Origin: Tricholoma matsutake
Lineage: Eukaryota > Basidiomycota > Agaricomycetes > Agaricales > Tricholomataceae
Direction: 5' to 3'
Assembly (NCBI GenBank): GCA_026075535.2
Contig: AP026544.2
Location: forward strand, 1,550,001-1,614,000
Length of the DNA stretch: 64,000 nt
Shown here: positions 42,998-55,439 of the stretch, piece by piece
Position numbering within the stretch: position 1 is the stretch's first letter
Layout: each line of letters opens with the position of its first letter
Position numbers and translations under genes: made by a program
Notes under the pieces: model-generated
Databases searched by the model: none
What the model was told of the DNA's origin: nothing
The model's input: only the letters and a program-made list of their open reading frames with translations

Positions 42998-45900
42998 TAT
43001 TAAAAACACTTGATGAGAATGTAGCTAACCTACCAGCCCCAACAGAAATCCAGGACATAGCAACCTTTGACAGAACTCTCAAGAATCTCAATGAAGCCAT
43101 ACAGGATGCAATTGAAAAACATGTCAAAGAGGTCAAACCAAGCCCATATGCAAAACAGTGGTGGACAAAGGAATTGGCAGAGATGAAAAAGAAGATGAGG
43201 GTGACTTGGGGCAAGGTCAAAGTACCACCAACTCAACAATGAACACCCCATCCATGAAGAATACCATCGCCAGTGAAATGACTATGCTGAGACGATCTGA
43301 AAGGCCAAAACCTAACACTGGGTAGAATGACTGGAGAGTCAAGTGTATGGCATAACAGGGCCAGCAACAGATGCAGGGAGATCATGAGTACTGACACTAC
43401 AAGTCAAGGATCCAGTAACAAAACAGGTCACACAAGGAGCAAACAATAATGCAAGCAAAGAGTTCTATGAAACATTCTTTTCACCACCGAACCCAACAAC
43501 ACCACCAGTCCCTGAAAACACTGCATACCCACCACCAAAATGGAGCTTTGTCAACATTACAGATGAGTGAATACACCAAGCAATCAAGAAAATGAAACTG
43601 TACAAAGCCACAAGAAAAGATACAGTACCAAACAGTGTCTTTATCAATGCTTGAAAAACACTTGTCCCACATTTGGGACCCCTTTTCCAAGCAATGAACA
43701 CACTCAAGTATTACCCAAAGGAATGGGCACTAACAGAAACCCTAGTTCTAAAAAATCCAGGCAAACCAGACTATACAACCCCCTCAGCCTGGTGACCCAT
43801 GGTCCTATCAGATGGCATGGCATGGCTTCTAAACAGCTGCCAGACAGAAGACATAGTAACAATGTGTGAAGAACACAACATCCTGCCTGCCAACCACTTC
43901 AGAGCATGCCCTGGACATACAACAACAGACTCCATCCACCTCTTGACGAAGATGCATAGCATAAAGGACAGGTCACATCAGCTCTCTTCCTCAATGTCAA
44001 GGGTGCCTTCCCCAGCCTCAACATAGACTGCTTAATCCACAACATGCAAAGAAGGGGAATACCACAGGAGTACACAGAATGGATGAGATGACAACTACAA
44101 GACAGGCAAACATCCATCTTCTTTGACAGTCACCACACAGCCCACTTCATAGTCATAAATGGGCTAGACCAAGGGATCCCTTTTCAGGAATTTGTTATCT
44201 GCTATACAATGCTGACCTACTGAAGATCACAGTACTCAAACTAGGAGAATGGATACTACTCTTCATGGATGATGCAGCAGTGATAGTTGTCAGGAAGGAT
44301 TTTGCAGAGATGCATGAGAAGCTATGCAATATCATGAATTGAGCAGGAGGAATATGTCAATAGGCAAAATTACACAATTGTGAATTTGGAGTCAAGAAAT
44401 TCCAGCTCATCAACATATCCAAACAAACAATACCACACACATTTAACCTCAAAAAATGAATCCCAATGCCACAGAGCGACCAATCTTAGGACAACACTGC
44501 ATCAATTCAGCAGAAACTGCCAGATTCCTTGGTGTAATCATTGACAACAAGCTCACTTGGAAAGGTCAATGCACCACAGCAATTGCCAAAGGACATGACT
44601 GGATGATACAATTTGGATGACTTGTGTGAGCATCAAAGGGAGTCACAGCAAAACACATACAATGCCTCTACCTTGCCATTGCAGTTGCCACATATGCTAT
44701 ATGCTGCAGATATCTTTCTCACCCCACAACGTAAAGTCACCATGAGCACACAGGGGAAAAAACACACTATCATCAACAAACTGGTGGGAGTACAATGACA
44801 AGCCACCATCATGATAATGGGTGCAATGAAAATGACTGCTAATAATGTACTGGACACCATGGCAAACTTACTCCCATTTGACTTACTAGTCAACAAACAT
44901 CAACACTGAGCAGCCCTCTGGCTAGCAACATTACCACCAAACCACCCACCCCACAAGCCAGTCACAAATTTGTCAAGAAGACTTGTCAAAAGACATCCAA
45001 CACCATTACACAGCCTATTACATACATGCAACATCAAACTGAACAATATGGAAACTATCAATGCCACCAGACAGAATGCCAAATGGACACCAACATTCAA
45101 CATACAAATTGTGGAAACTAGGGAGAAGGCAATAGAGGAAGATGTGAGGGATGGAGCAAATGTGAAATTATACATGGATGGATCAGGAATGGAAGGGAAA
45201 ATAGGAGTGGGAGCAGTACTATATCGATGAGGGAGAGAGAAGGCAGCATCAAGGCACAGATTGGAGACAAAGGGACAACACATGGTGTATGAGGGAGAGT
45301 GCATAGGCACAGTGATGGGAGTGAAGTTGATATTGAAGAAATGGAATGTGAGGACAGCCACCATCTGTGTTGACAGCCAGGCAAGCATCAAAGCGATGAT
45401 GCTCATCAAACCCACATCAGGGCACTACATTATTGACACATTCCATTGGGAAATCCAAACAATACAACAAATGCAAAGGGGCATATGGATCACAATCAGA
45501 TGGACTCCAGGACATGAAGGAATAGAGGGGAATGAATGAGTGGATGAAGAAGCAAAGAAAGCAGTCACAGAAGGCAGCAGCCACATTAATGGGCTACCAA
45601 ACTTCTTGAAGGAGAACCTCCCACACAGCAAAGCAGCCAAGAATCAGGCGTACAATGAAAAACTCAAAAAATGGGCACAAAAGGAGTGGACTGCATCACC
45701 AAGACACACACACACATGAAAAGACTGTTCCCAACAGCACCAACAAAGAAATACCTCACACTAGTAAAAGACCTACCCCACAAACACACCAGCATCCTGA
45801 CACAATTATGCACCACACATGCACCACTCACAAAGCATCTCCACAGCATTGGGAAGGCAGACTCATCAATATGTCCCCAACTGTTGACAACATGATGAAA

Positions 45901-46346
45901 CGGTACTACACTATCTGCTACAATGCCCAGTGCACCAAGAAGCACAGAACACAATGAGGGAAAAGATTGGGAGCCTCTCATGGGACCTCACAAAGTTGCT
46001 ATCCACACCCAAAGTGCTACAAGCATTGTTCCAGTTCATTGCAGAAACACAACATTTCCACACTACATTCAGAGATCTCGCAACACTTGCAGAGACATAA
46101 CCACCCAGACCACACCCACCCAGAGCCCACCTATGCCTATGCCTATGCCACCTTCCCTCCACCTCTATCCTTATCATTATTCCAGCACCATGAGTGCACT
46201 GAGGACCACTATGTGATCCTCCAAGCAGTTGCCACAGCTTGAGACAACAGATAGCATTCCAAGATGTAGAAATACAAAATGTGTACAAACTCTCTGACAT
46301 ATAGTTCACCACAATGGAGAATAAATAGGAATCAAAAAAAAAAATT
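42998..46346 (+). pseudogene. LINE ORF2: reverse transcriptase and RNase H
   Basis: Continuation of the Tad-like LINE after the pogo insertion: VKPSPYAKQWWTKELAEMKK (43130), FVNITDE.IHQAIKKMK, LVLKNPGKPDYTTPSAW, PMVLSDGMAWLLNSCQTEDI (RT motifs 1-2), a DVKGAFPS-type motif A region in broken frame (43990-44020), GEWILLFMDDAAVIVV (motif C, FMDD kept, about 44250-44290), TARFLGVIIDNKLTWKGQC, then RNase H with LYMDGSGMEGKIGVGAVLY, VYEGECIGTVMGVKLIL, TICVDSQASIKAMM and TIRWTPGHEGIEGNE followed by a TGA where Arg is expected. A C-terminal Cys/His region is degraded. The element ends with an A run at 46337-46346. Confidence 0.85.
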
Positions 46347-47289
46347 GCCCTGTGGTTGCTTGACTGTTCCATGGAGGCAGGAGTCTGCAAAGCAGCCAGT
46401 GGTGGTAGTAGCATGGGTGCTAGTGTTACAACCCTCATTGGTAGTGCACTGCACTGACCTCTTGGTGGTCTTTGCTCCCTGTGGTGGCTGTTTGAGAATT
46501 TTATGACAACCTTGTGTCCTGCTTAGATGGTGAGGGAGCATGACAGGCACTGGTAGGCCACTGTGGTGAGAAACAAGGAAATCATTGTATCTGGTTACTA
46601 AAGAATAAGCAAGGAACAACCAAAAAACATACTTATCATGATTTAAATTTTAAAGTCATGCTGCTGTATGAGCAGTGATCAGCAAAATTAGCTAAAGTGA
46701 GTGATGTGACAAGTTTGATGCCACAGGATTTGCTGTCGAATCAGGTTGATAGGGAACAGTGGTGAATTGTGGTCAAAGTGGATGGTGACACATTGTGATG
46801 TCACATTACCATATTGAAATTACTTTCTGACCACCAAAAAAAAATCAAATCAACACTGGCATACATAACTACAATGATACATCACAGCTAGATAAATTCC
46901 ACTCACCAAAAAGCCACAGCTTAATGGCTTGGCTTTGGCTTTTCAAAACCCCAGGCCAGGCCAAAGCCATCATGAAGCCATCATCATGGCCCAGCTTGGC
47001 TCAGCTCACAGCCTCAGGCCAGGTGAGGCACAGCACTACTAACACTGGAGGCATCTGCCAGCTCATGTCAAAATGACATGAGTTCAGTTCATGTCTTCTA
47101 CATATCTCTGGAAGTTGATCTGTATGTCATACATAGTGATTAGTCAGTAATCAATCTCATGGAAAATGTGCCTCAATGATAATTAGTCTCCATCCTTTTT
47201 GGTATTTTATCATTATTATTTAAGCAACATATCTACAGCTACCACCCAACTCAATACTTTCCTCCACCAATCTCATCGCCCGATGTGCT
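46347..47289. other. Unassigned sequence after LINE 3' end
   Basis: No gene recognised. 46915-47030 is rich in GGCTTGGCTTTGGC / GCCAGGCCAAAGCC inverted motifs, resembling a transposon end, but a full element could not be delimited. A small hairpin GCTCATGTC/GACATGAG lies at about 47063-47084. Confidence 0.35.
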
Positions 47290-47735
47290 ATCACACTACA
47301 GAAATGATTAACTAATCTCAAAGTACTCTACTCTAGAGTCTACACTGCTCAATGAGAAGCTGCAAAATGCTTCGAAGAAATTCACAAGCAAATGATTCAA
47401 GACTACAATTTTGAAAAAGGTGACCTCGTACTCATGTGAAACACACAGATCAAGAAAGCCCTTAATCAAAAAATGCGAGCTCGATATCTCAGTCCACTCA
47501 TTGTTATCGCAGAAGACTATGGTGACACTTATATTCTTTGTGAGCTTGTTGGTTCTGTTCTTCATTGACCAGTAGCTGCTTTCTGAGTTCTCCCCTATCT
47601 AGCAAGAAAATTGATTTCCCTTCCTCCAAACTTCTTAGATATTGACAATCGTCAGCTCAAACAACTTCGAACAACATCAGACATCGACAGAGACATCAAT
47701 GAAGGTATTCCTGACCTCAATGAAGGCGAATAGAG
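47290..47735 (+). pseudogene. Gypsy pol C-terminus
   Basis: Plus-strand fragment of the integrase C-terminal region: FEKGDLVLM, a TGA, NTQIKKALNQKMRARYLSPL, IVIAEDYGDTYILCELVGSV, PVAAF, VLPYLARKLISLPPNFLDID and SDIDRDINEGIPDLNEGE before the stop. The GDLVLM...Y.GP.IV..(SH3-like) layout is typical of Ty3/Gypsy integrases. Arg codons in RPVAAFR are stops here. Upstream integrase core is missing. Confidence 0.7.
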
Positions 47736-48242
47736 CATTTTCCTTTTATTTTCCTTACTTGCGATATTGAAACAAACTCTCAATCTTATAACAGTGTACT
47801 GTTACAAGTTGTGATATTGTTCAAAAGTGTTTGTGCAAGCTTGACAGGGTTTTTCAGCTATGAAGGAGTTCTGAGCCTTTCCCCTATGTCTCATTTTGAT
47901 AAATCATCTGTCTTACTTTCTCTTTCTTTTTCTCTCCTATGTTTTTTTTTTTGCATATATCTTACTTCAATTGTACACAATATTTCTCATTTCAAACTTA
48001 TCTCACTCAGACACAAGAAAAACAATAAAATTAATACAATAAAACAAATGGCTATGGAAGAAAGCCATAGCTTCCAACACTCAAGGGCACAAAAACTATA
48101 AGGAACTTAATATAATTCAAAGGGGGGGATTCTAGAATACAGTACAAGTACTTGAAGTATGGACTATATACTATCAGAATAACATGTGATAATAGACATG
48201 CATGTGATAATGCAATGCTGATGTAAGAGGCACTCTTACAGG
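47736..48242. other. Non-coding tail of the Gypsy fragment
   Basis: T-rich non-coding sequence with a G run at 48122-48128 (AAAGGGGGGGAT) that could be the polypurine tract of the element at 47.3 kb. A clear LTR after it could not be delimited. Confidence 0.35.
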
Positions 48243-49986
48243 CTACTGGGATTCCTCCCACTTCCTCTCCAACACCTCAATCTCCTCCATCAGCACCTCC
48301 ACTTCCAGCTTCTTCCACACCAGCACTTCTGCAAGATACCAATGCCAGAGTTGTGCTGCATCCAATGCTGTCATCTCCTCCTCAACTGCATCCATGACCT
48401 CAGGTTCAACCTCTTGTTCTCTAGCTTTCACCTTTCCCTTTCTCAGCCAATTTCCCCTTCATCTTCATCATTCATTTTGGGTGCTCATCAACTTTCGAGG
48501 GCCTGGCCTCCGCATTTTGGATGGGCTGGATAGCCCAGATGTGTACCACTAAGTCATCATACAGATTAACAATTGTACTGGTTATCAAGACGAATCACTT
48601 ACTACATCTTGGAGTTGACACCTCCATCGACTCCTCAGTAACCTTTGTAGCTCATTTAGAGCCCGCCTTTTTCCTCAATTCACCTTGATGGAGCCCTCGC
48701 CTTGACACTCCCTCCCAGTAACACCCCTGAAGCCCTTGAGTGCATCACTTGCACTTTGGGGCACCCTCCTCAATGATACACTCCTGGGATGTCCTTAGTC
48801 CTGCATGTCAATCACACTAAAGCAATATTAAAAGCCTGATTAGTCTGAATGATATCGAAAGAAAACAACTACTTACTGGCCCACGGAAGGTGATTAGATC
48901 ACCCTCCTCCAATCACCCCCATTTTGTGACCACGGGCTCCTCATCCAGCTCGTCCTCACCTTCCTCCTCCTCGATCAATTGAGAGGTGCATCACCTTGAG
49001 CGCAGCAGTCCGATCACAGAACTTGTCCTTTGAAACTGCCTTGGCCCAGACTTTGGCCAAGAACACTCAATGTGCCTCGACCAACATGTCCCATCGCTCC
49101 TTGATCCTCTTCACCTTGGCCTCAATTATAAGGGCAACCTAAGCCTCTAGCAAAGGGAAATCCGAAGTTAAAATTATACTACATAATACAGGGATTGGGG
49201 ACACACCTAGCAAAGGGAAATCCAAAGAGAAAACTCTAAGGATCCCCTTGCTGATGCCCAGTATATGTGAAGATGACAAAAATCAAATATAACCTAAAAA
49301 TAGAAAAAGGTGGAGATAGGTGGATCAAGGCCTCTGAATGACATCATACCAAGGGGTAGGTGTCAGAAGGGGTACTCCGCCTCTAAATATAAAAGTGTCA
49401 ACATGTACAAACATGATAGAAAGGGGAAATTAGTAATAAAATCCGGAAAAATCATAGAAAATGAAAAATAGAAGGAAATGAAGTGAGGAAAAATATAGGA
49501 TGAACATAAAAAATAGGAAAAACACACAGGGCACCCCCCTAGTCCCCTTACATCAATGGCCACCTGTCGAGCCTCCCTCTCCTCCTCTCTCTTCCTCTCT
49601 TCCTCAATCTTATTCCTCAAAAATATATCTGCCACCCCAAGAAACCCAAGCCTCACAAGTGAATGGTGTGAAGAGGCCGATTGCCTTGTCCAACATCACC
49701 TGCACACGATCATTGGATGCCTTATTGAATGATCTGATAAGATCATTGTATTCAGCCTATCAATGAGGTTAGGAAGCAGATAAACAAAGAAAAGGGAAAA
49801 ACACACCATTTTCTCACAAAAACTTTGACCCCAGATTTCAAAGTCTAACTCTTTGGCCTTGCCAGCCTTGGGCATTGATTTCGCATGATTGAGGATGGGA
49901 ACAGCAAGCTCAGTGAGGATGGACATATTGTTGAGGAAGTTGATAAAGGAGATCGAATAGAAGAAGAAAAGTTTGAACCACAACAT
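48243..49986 (-). pseudogene. Transposon-associated coiled-coil protein gene split by a solo LTR
   Basis: Minus-strand gene remnant. From the right: SILTELAVPILNHAKSMPKA, LDFEIWGQSFCEKM, an intron GTGTGT...TGATAG (about 49807-49758), AEYNDLIRSFNKASNDRVQV, MLDKAIGLF, then an EERKREEEREARQVAI coiled coil at 49610-49555. LTR-A interrupts here; directly after it (49126 leftward) the same frame goes on with AKVKRIKERWDMLVEAHWVF and LAKVWAKAVSKDKFCDRTAA. Further left (48431-48243) LWHWYLAEVLVWKKLEVEVL and EEIEVLERKWEESQ end at a stop. Related charged proteins accompany basidiomycete retroelements, possibly as Gag-like proteins. Frames are broken. Confidence 0.5.
49127..49552. mobile_element. Solo LTR-A with 5-bp target duplication
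   Basis: A 426-bp LTR, second copy of 919-1342, flanked by TCAAT (49122-49126 and 49553-49557). Inserted inside the coding exon of the surrounding minus-strand gene. A solo LTR with intact duplication is the product of recombination between the two LTRs of a full element. Confidence 0.92.
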
Positions 49987-50075
49987 GCCTTAAATCAATG
50001 ATCAACAATGTCACATGACCCACTTATTTCAGCTTGACTGACCAGGATGGTCAGAATTTCAGTAAGGGGGAGGAT

Positions 50076-51221
50076 TGATAGGTTGTCTCCTCAGCTCAAG
50101 GGCCAATTCACCACTTTAACCACATTCTAATCACATCGGCTAACTCCTATGATGTCCCAGATGCAGTGCGACCCAGTCTATCAATCGCAATATCATATCG
50201 ACCATGTCAAACCATCACCAGCGACATCGACTGTACTGAGAAACCACATTGCACAACTTTATGACTACTTTGAAAAGCCCCTCAGATCCCTCTAAATGAC
50301 CATTGAACATCCCCAATCAAACTTCAAACAGCCGCAACTATGATTGAGCATCATCAAGCATTATCAATCAATAATGAGAGACTATGAGTGACATTGGGTG
50401 CCGCATTTGTTATCTATAACATGGAAGACCATGTGCCAGGAAGTATTCCAACTCGTGCTCAAACCTGCTGGCAGTAGGTCAGCCTCGTTCCAAGTCCCTA
50501 TCAAATACAGAACCCACTGGATGGATTATTGTGAGACTTAGCACAGTTTATACACAAAGGACAGTCTCTTTTAGTTCTTACTCCTTCATCATATGATATA
50601 TCTCTTTCTTGTTCAGAATCCAGTCTCCTTTATGGCCTTGTGCCTTAACTCATATCTTTTGCCTCATGTTCTACACATGTTTCTTATACCATTTTAGGAA
50701 GTTTCTTTTAAAACATATAAAACTCTGTAGTATCTACTTGAAAAGAGAAGAAAACTATCGTCTTGTATACAGTTCTAAGCATCTGATCAATCTTCTAAAA
50801 CAATCTAAGTCTCTATGAGTTTTCTCAATCGACAAGAAACCTCTGCGATCATTCTGTCCTCAATCCTCCTTAAATCCTCTTGTCATTAGGACTGGCAACC
50901 ATTCCAACATGTCCTAGACATTGGCTATAGCCTTCATATCCTATCGACCTATTGAAAGGTCCTTGGAATTCACACTTTGACCATCAACAATAAACTTGTT
51001 TGCCATTGATCTCATTGATCTTCCTTGATATCAATTGATACCCCATTGGACCATGTCAAACACCTTCATCTCTTATAGAACTACCTTTGCAATAGGTGTC
51101 CTCCCATAGGTTGGACTGTGAACCTTCAGAATGTCTCACACCCTTCCTCTGACTCATGCAATTATCATTGGTTGCCTCATCGGCTATTTTGGTGGCTTTC
51201 CCAGGTTGAGTATCATCAACA
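50076..51221 (+). repeat. LTR-D
   Basis: Starts TGATAGGTTGTCTCC immediately after a polypurine tract (GTAAGGGGGAGGAT) and ends ATCATCAACA. About 1146 bp. A partial copy is at 38230-38697. The polypurine tract at its left indicates a 3' LTR of a plus-strand LTR retrotransposon whose coding region has been replaced by other insertions. Confidence 0.6.
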
Positions 51222-51249
51222 TTGTAGAGGGTGTTTAGGGTGAAAATAG

Positions 51250-52710
51250 ATGATAGAGGCCCCTCAACCTCAGAGTATGCCCCAATATCTCCCCTACCAC
51301 CTCTGTATCCTAACGATGCCCCAAAATATCAACCCCCCCATCCCACCTCTGGCCATAGGCCTTCCTGCCACCAAAAACACCTCCCAGGAGTCCCCTCAGC
51401 TTGCTGATATCCATACAGTTGGACCTGTCTCTACTGTGCTTGCTGCAGCATCACTCACTAATTCTAGTGCCCCTGGTGCCATCACTGCTGCATCACATGC
51501 TGTCAACAATGGCAGCAACACTGGGATTCTTTCTACTCTGGCACCTGTCACTCCCACAGCCTCATCTGATCGACGCACGACTTGCCAGACTGAGCACATG
51601 ATGCATGTCACTATCTCCCCTGCAAACTAAATGGACTCCCTTATTTTGTCCCTGGAAGATTCTTGTGACCCCCCCTCATTGATATGGGAGATGGTGCCCT
51701 CACTGCCTCTGCATCTCTGTCCAAAGGTTGGCCCCTCCAGCCCCAAAAAGACTATGTTGACTGCCTCTGGCACATGTTCAGCTGTGAAGGCTGAGATGGC
51801 AACCACTGGGATCCATCAACCACAATGCCCTCATGGCTCACATTGATACTAGCAGTGCTGAGTTCAGGGAGGAACTTCAAATTCTTTGTGCCCATATCAT
51901 CAGCCTTGCAGCAGATGTCACTAATTCCAGCCAACTGCCTGCACCTGCTCCACCCTCCTCTGATCTCACTGTTGCAATTGGCGACCTCATTTATTCCAAC
52001 AATGACATGGTTGCTGCTATTGGGGCCCTCCAAGCTGAAAACCAACAGCTGCATGACTCAGTCCTTGCAACTGATGCTCATCTTACCCAGATGGGACATG
52101 CCCTGGACAATGCTGATCATTGTCTAGACTGCATGTCTGACACATTTGACCCAACTGTGCCTGACTCCCCAACATTCTGCTCAAGCAAACAGCTATGTAC
52201 TTCAAGTGCAACCTTTGTCCCTGCGCAGCCTGGACATGTTCTCCCACTAATTACCTTCCCCTCCCAAGCTACACCTGCACCCATCCCTCATACAGTTGCT
52301 ACCTACCATAGTGGGGGTGACACTCTTCCAATGGCTGTTACCCAGTCTGCCCCTGGGGCCCCTGCTTCAGAAACAGTGTGGGGTGCTCCTGCTGTGCAGC
52401 CTGCTGCATTGCTTGGTCCTCCTGCCCCAGCTGTGCTGAGCAATCCACATGGCTCAAGCACCAATGTCTATGTCGAGGTGGGGTCAGTAGACTGGGGAAA
52501 GAATATCACAGGGGAATTCAAAGCCCTTCTCAGTCTCATGCCCAACCTCAGCCACATCTCTTGTCAACTGCATGCATTTTGCACTTGACTGGGATTTCTG
52601 AAGGTCTACTTCAACTCCAATCTTGACGCTATCTTGTTTGTTACAATCTGGGCTGTGGGACCATGCCCTGCTGCCTATCAAAATGTTACTGCCCATGCAT
52701 TAAACTGAGT
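51250..52710 (+). pseudogene. Retroelement ORF1-like protein
   Basis: Two long plus-strand frames (51250-51630 and 51833-52588) with short stops between. The first is Pro/Thr/Ala-rich and disordered. The second, from the ATG at 51833, begins MAHIDTSSAEFREELQILCA, contains a probable coiled coil (IGDLIYSNNDMVAAIGALQA...ENQQLHDSVLATDAHLTQM), a Pro-rich linker and a C-terminal SSTNVYVEVGSVDWGKNITG, EFKALLSLMPNLSHISCQLH; sequence resembling its continuation (YFNSNLDAILFV) follows in other frames to about 52700. The layout (disordered head, coiled coil, small conserved tail) resembles LINE ORF1 or Gag-like proteins. It might belong with the RT at 13.4 kb as a family, but no direct link is visible. 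Confidence 0.45.
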
Positions 52711-52794
52711 GGGGTGGGTGAGCTAGTACTACAGGATATGTTATGTTTGTGACCACCTAGCACGTGTACTACAACAATAGTCAATGAAGTGTTG

Positions 52795-53466
52795 TGTTAA
52801 GAACTGGGCTCGTCAGAATCTGGTTGGACCCAGCTGGTGTTTGTAGCAGAAGATTGTTGGGTCATGGCAGATTACACAGAGGGGTAACGAAAAGGACTTG
52901 GCTTCAGCTTATAAGAAGCTGCACCCTTCACCTCATCTGGTGTCCTAATTTCAAGACAAAGGTTTAGAGATGGAGGTGGAGAAGTGGTGGGTGAGTGTGG
53001 GAAAGAGTACAAAAAGACTTAGGTTAAGTTCAGATGAGGTTAGAACTTTGGAGGGAGACTAGATGTTGAGTTGAATGGAGTTTGGACTCTTAGGGAACAG
53101 AGTAGGAGTAGAATGGGGTTTAGATTGACAGGTTAAAGTCGAGTCTATGTCAATATACAAACTGAAGAATACAAGGCAAAACTAGCTAAGCTTAAATACT
53201 AGAGTCCAGAATAAAAGTGGGACAGAAACAGGAATTGCAGCTGTGTCTTGACTGCATAGATAAATTACCTAGCAGAGGCTGCACAGGAATCCATAGTTGA
53301 ACTTGCAAAACTAGACGGCAGCCATGGGTGCTGTACTAGGCAGCCTGGTGCACAGCAGTGTGGGCAGTGCAAGGTGGCTGGAATGAAAATGGAAGGAGTT
53401 GGGTTAGAAGTGCAGAAATGGTCAGAGGTTTGTGGGTTCCAAGCAGATGAGGAATGGATTGTGACA
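52795..53466 (+). repeat. LTR-G copy 1
   Basis: Starts TGTTAAGAACTG and ends GGATTGTGACA, 672 bp. Matches 63277-63968 in the same sense and 54738-55439 in reverse. No matching 5-bp flanks (TGTTG left, GTATT right), so it is not a clean solo LTR; it could be a 5' LTR for the plus-strand ORF that follows. Confidence 0.82.
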
Positions 53467-54737
53467 GTATTTCCCCCTTAGTGCTGAGCCTACAAGGCAG
53501 GTGAGGGTTCGAGTCCAAATGAGGAACTTGGTTGGATTTCCAGATGTGGTTCTTGGTTGAAAAATTTCTCATTGTTTCCTATTCTCATCACCATCAAATA
53601 TATCCCCCCCAGCAACCTCCACCCAACTCAAATTGGCCGCAATGAAGGCCCAATATGAACAGAGGGAGTGGGAGATGAAGGAACAGATGGAATAGGAGGT
53701 AAAAGAACTGGAGGAGGTGGCAAGGGAGGAGCTTTGGGCGCAGGAGGCACAGAAAGCAGCAGAGGAGGCTGCAAAGGTGGAGCAGAAGCACCAGGCAGAG
53801 GCACAAAAGAAGGAGGCATAGGCTGCAAAACAAGTGGAGAAAAAGCAGGCAGCTGCAGCTGTGGGTTTGGAGGATGAGGCTGAGGGGAGCAAGTCCCCAA
53901 AGAAAAAGAGAGTTGCCAAGTCAAGGGCGCGAGTGGGGTTGGAAGAGTCAGAGGGTCCAGTGCGGGTGCAGGCCATGTTGCCCTGCAAAAGGTGCAGAAT
54001 TGTTTCCCTCCTCAGTGTTCTCTAACTGACAAGCAGCCTAGATGCAAATATCAGAAGATCTTGTGTTTCAAGATGGGTGTGAAGGGATGTGTGTGTGACA
54101 ATTGCATGCGCGTCAAACATAAGTGTGAGGAGGTAGTGTGGGAGGGGCAGGAGGCCCCTGCAGCAAAACTGGCAGGATCCACAGCAGGGATGACGGTCCT
54201 GACAGGGAGTGGTGGAGAAAGTGCGGAGCTGCTGTGGCAGCTGGTGAAGGTAGTCCAGAAGGGGTTTGCAAAGGTGGCAATGGTGGTGTGGGAGTTGATG
54301 GAGGAGGTCCATGATGCAATGGACCCAGAGTGGGAGGTGGATGAAACTGCTGAGGAGGAGAGTGATGAGGATGAGGAAGAGGTGGAGCAGGTGGTGAGAG
54401 AGTCCCAGCAGGAAAGACATGGGATCAGCCAGTCTGGAGATGACTGGGTGGGTTTCCAAAGGTACCTTGAGAAAAGGCGAGCAGAAGTGGAGGAAGATGA
54501 GAGTGAGGAAGGAGGTGAAGGTGGGGAAGAGGGTGAGGGTGCAGAGAAAAAGGGACAAAGATGGCGAGGGAGACGAGGAGGGAGAGGGGAACACCGAGGT
54601 GGAGGTGTAGGGATCCAGTTGGATCCAAAAAAAAATCTTTTTCAATATAAGTTTGGTTCCAATATCCAACTGAGTGAATAAGTAATGTGAATAGATTTTA
54701 AGCGGGTAACAAACTGGGTTTCTGCAGGTAGCAGTTG
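53467..54737 (+). pseudogene. Gag-like/zinc-cluster protein between LTRs
   Basis: Plus-strand coding sequence in shifting frames. 53650-53960: Glu/Lys/Ala-rich coiled coil (QAAEEAAKVEQKHQAEAQKK-like) then EGPVRVQAMLPCKRCR. In the next frame (53992-54681) it continues DKQPRCKYQKILCFKMGVKG, CVCDNCMRVKHKCEEVVWE. The combined cysteine pattern C-x2-C...C...C-x2-C...C resembles a Zn2Cys6-type cluster. A long acidic stretch (ETAEEESDEDEEEVEQVV) follows, then an Arg/Gly-rich tail (RWRGRRGGRGEHRGG). Such proteins are common next to basidiomycete retroelements; a DNA- or RNA-binding role is inferred. LTR-G copies flank it in opposite orientations. Confidence 0.5.
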
Positions 54738-55439
54738 TGTCAAGAACTGTTCCTCACCTGATCTGAACCTGCATCTGTCTGACCCTTTCCCACACGTCGA
54801 ACCTGATTTTTGTCTATGCCTCCCAATTTCATTCCCAGCCACTTTGCACTGCCCACACTGCTGTGCACCAGGCCGCTTTGTACAGCATCCATGGCTGCCT
54901 TCCCAAGGCTGCCATCTCTATTGCAAATTCGACTACGGATTCCTGTGCTCCTGCTAGGTAATTTATCTACACAGTCAAGACACTGCCACAGTCTTCGTTC
55001 CTGTTCTGCATTATTCTGGACTACAGTATTTAAGCTTAATTAGTTTCGCCTTGTATTCCTCAGTTCATATATCAACATAGACTCAACTTTAATCTGCCAA
55101 TCTAAACTCCTTCTACTCCAACCTCAGTTCTCTAAGAGTCTGAACTCCATTCAACTTGACCTCTAGTCCCCCTCTGAAGTTCTAACCTCACCTGAACTTA
55201 ACCTAAGTCCCCCCATACTCCTCCCTCCATTTACCCACACTTTCCCATTCATATCTCCAAACCCTCAACTTGAAATTAGGACACCAGACAAGGTGAAGGG
55301 CACAGCATCTTACAAGCTGAAGCCAAGTCCTTTCCATTTCCCCTCCTGCAGAATCTGCATTGACCTGACAAACTCCTGCTATTATCACCTGCAGTGTCTA
55401 ATCGGATTCTGAAGTGTCCTCTAGGATCAGTTCTTAACA
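54738..55439 (-). repeat. LTR-G copy 2, 3' LTR of the Gypsy element
   Basis: On the minus strand runs TGTTAAGAACTGATCC...TTCTTGACA, 702 bp. It immediately follows the end of the minus-strand pol region, in the position of a 3' LTR. The pol frame reads across the boundary into the LTR without a stop. Confidence 0.85.

Noticed and set aside
46915..47030. Complete hAT-like MITE with GGCTTGGCTTTGGC motifs
   Set aside because: Inverted motifs are present but no matching termini or 8-bp duplication could be located.
48122..48242. Start of another LTR after the G run
   Set aside because: No second copy or inverted TG..CA ends could be found to delimit it.
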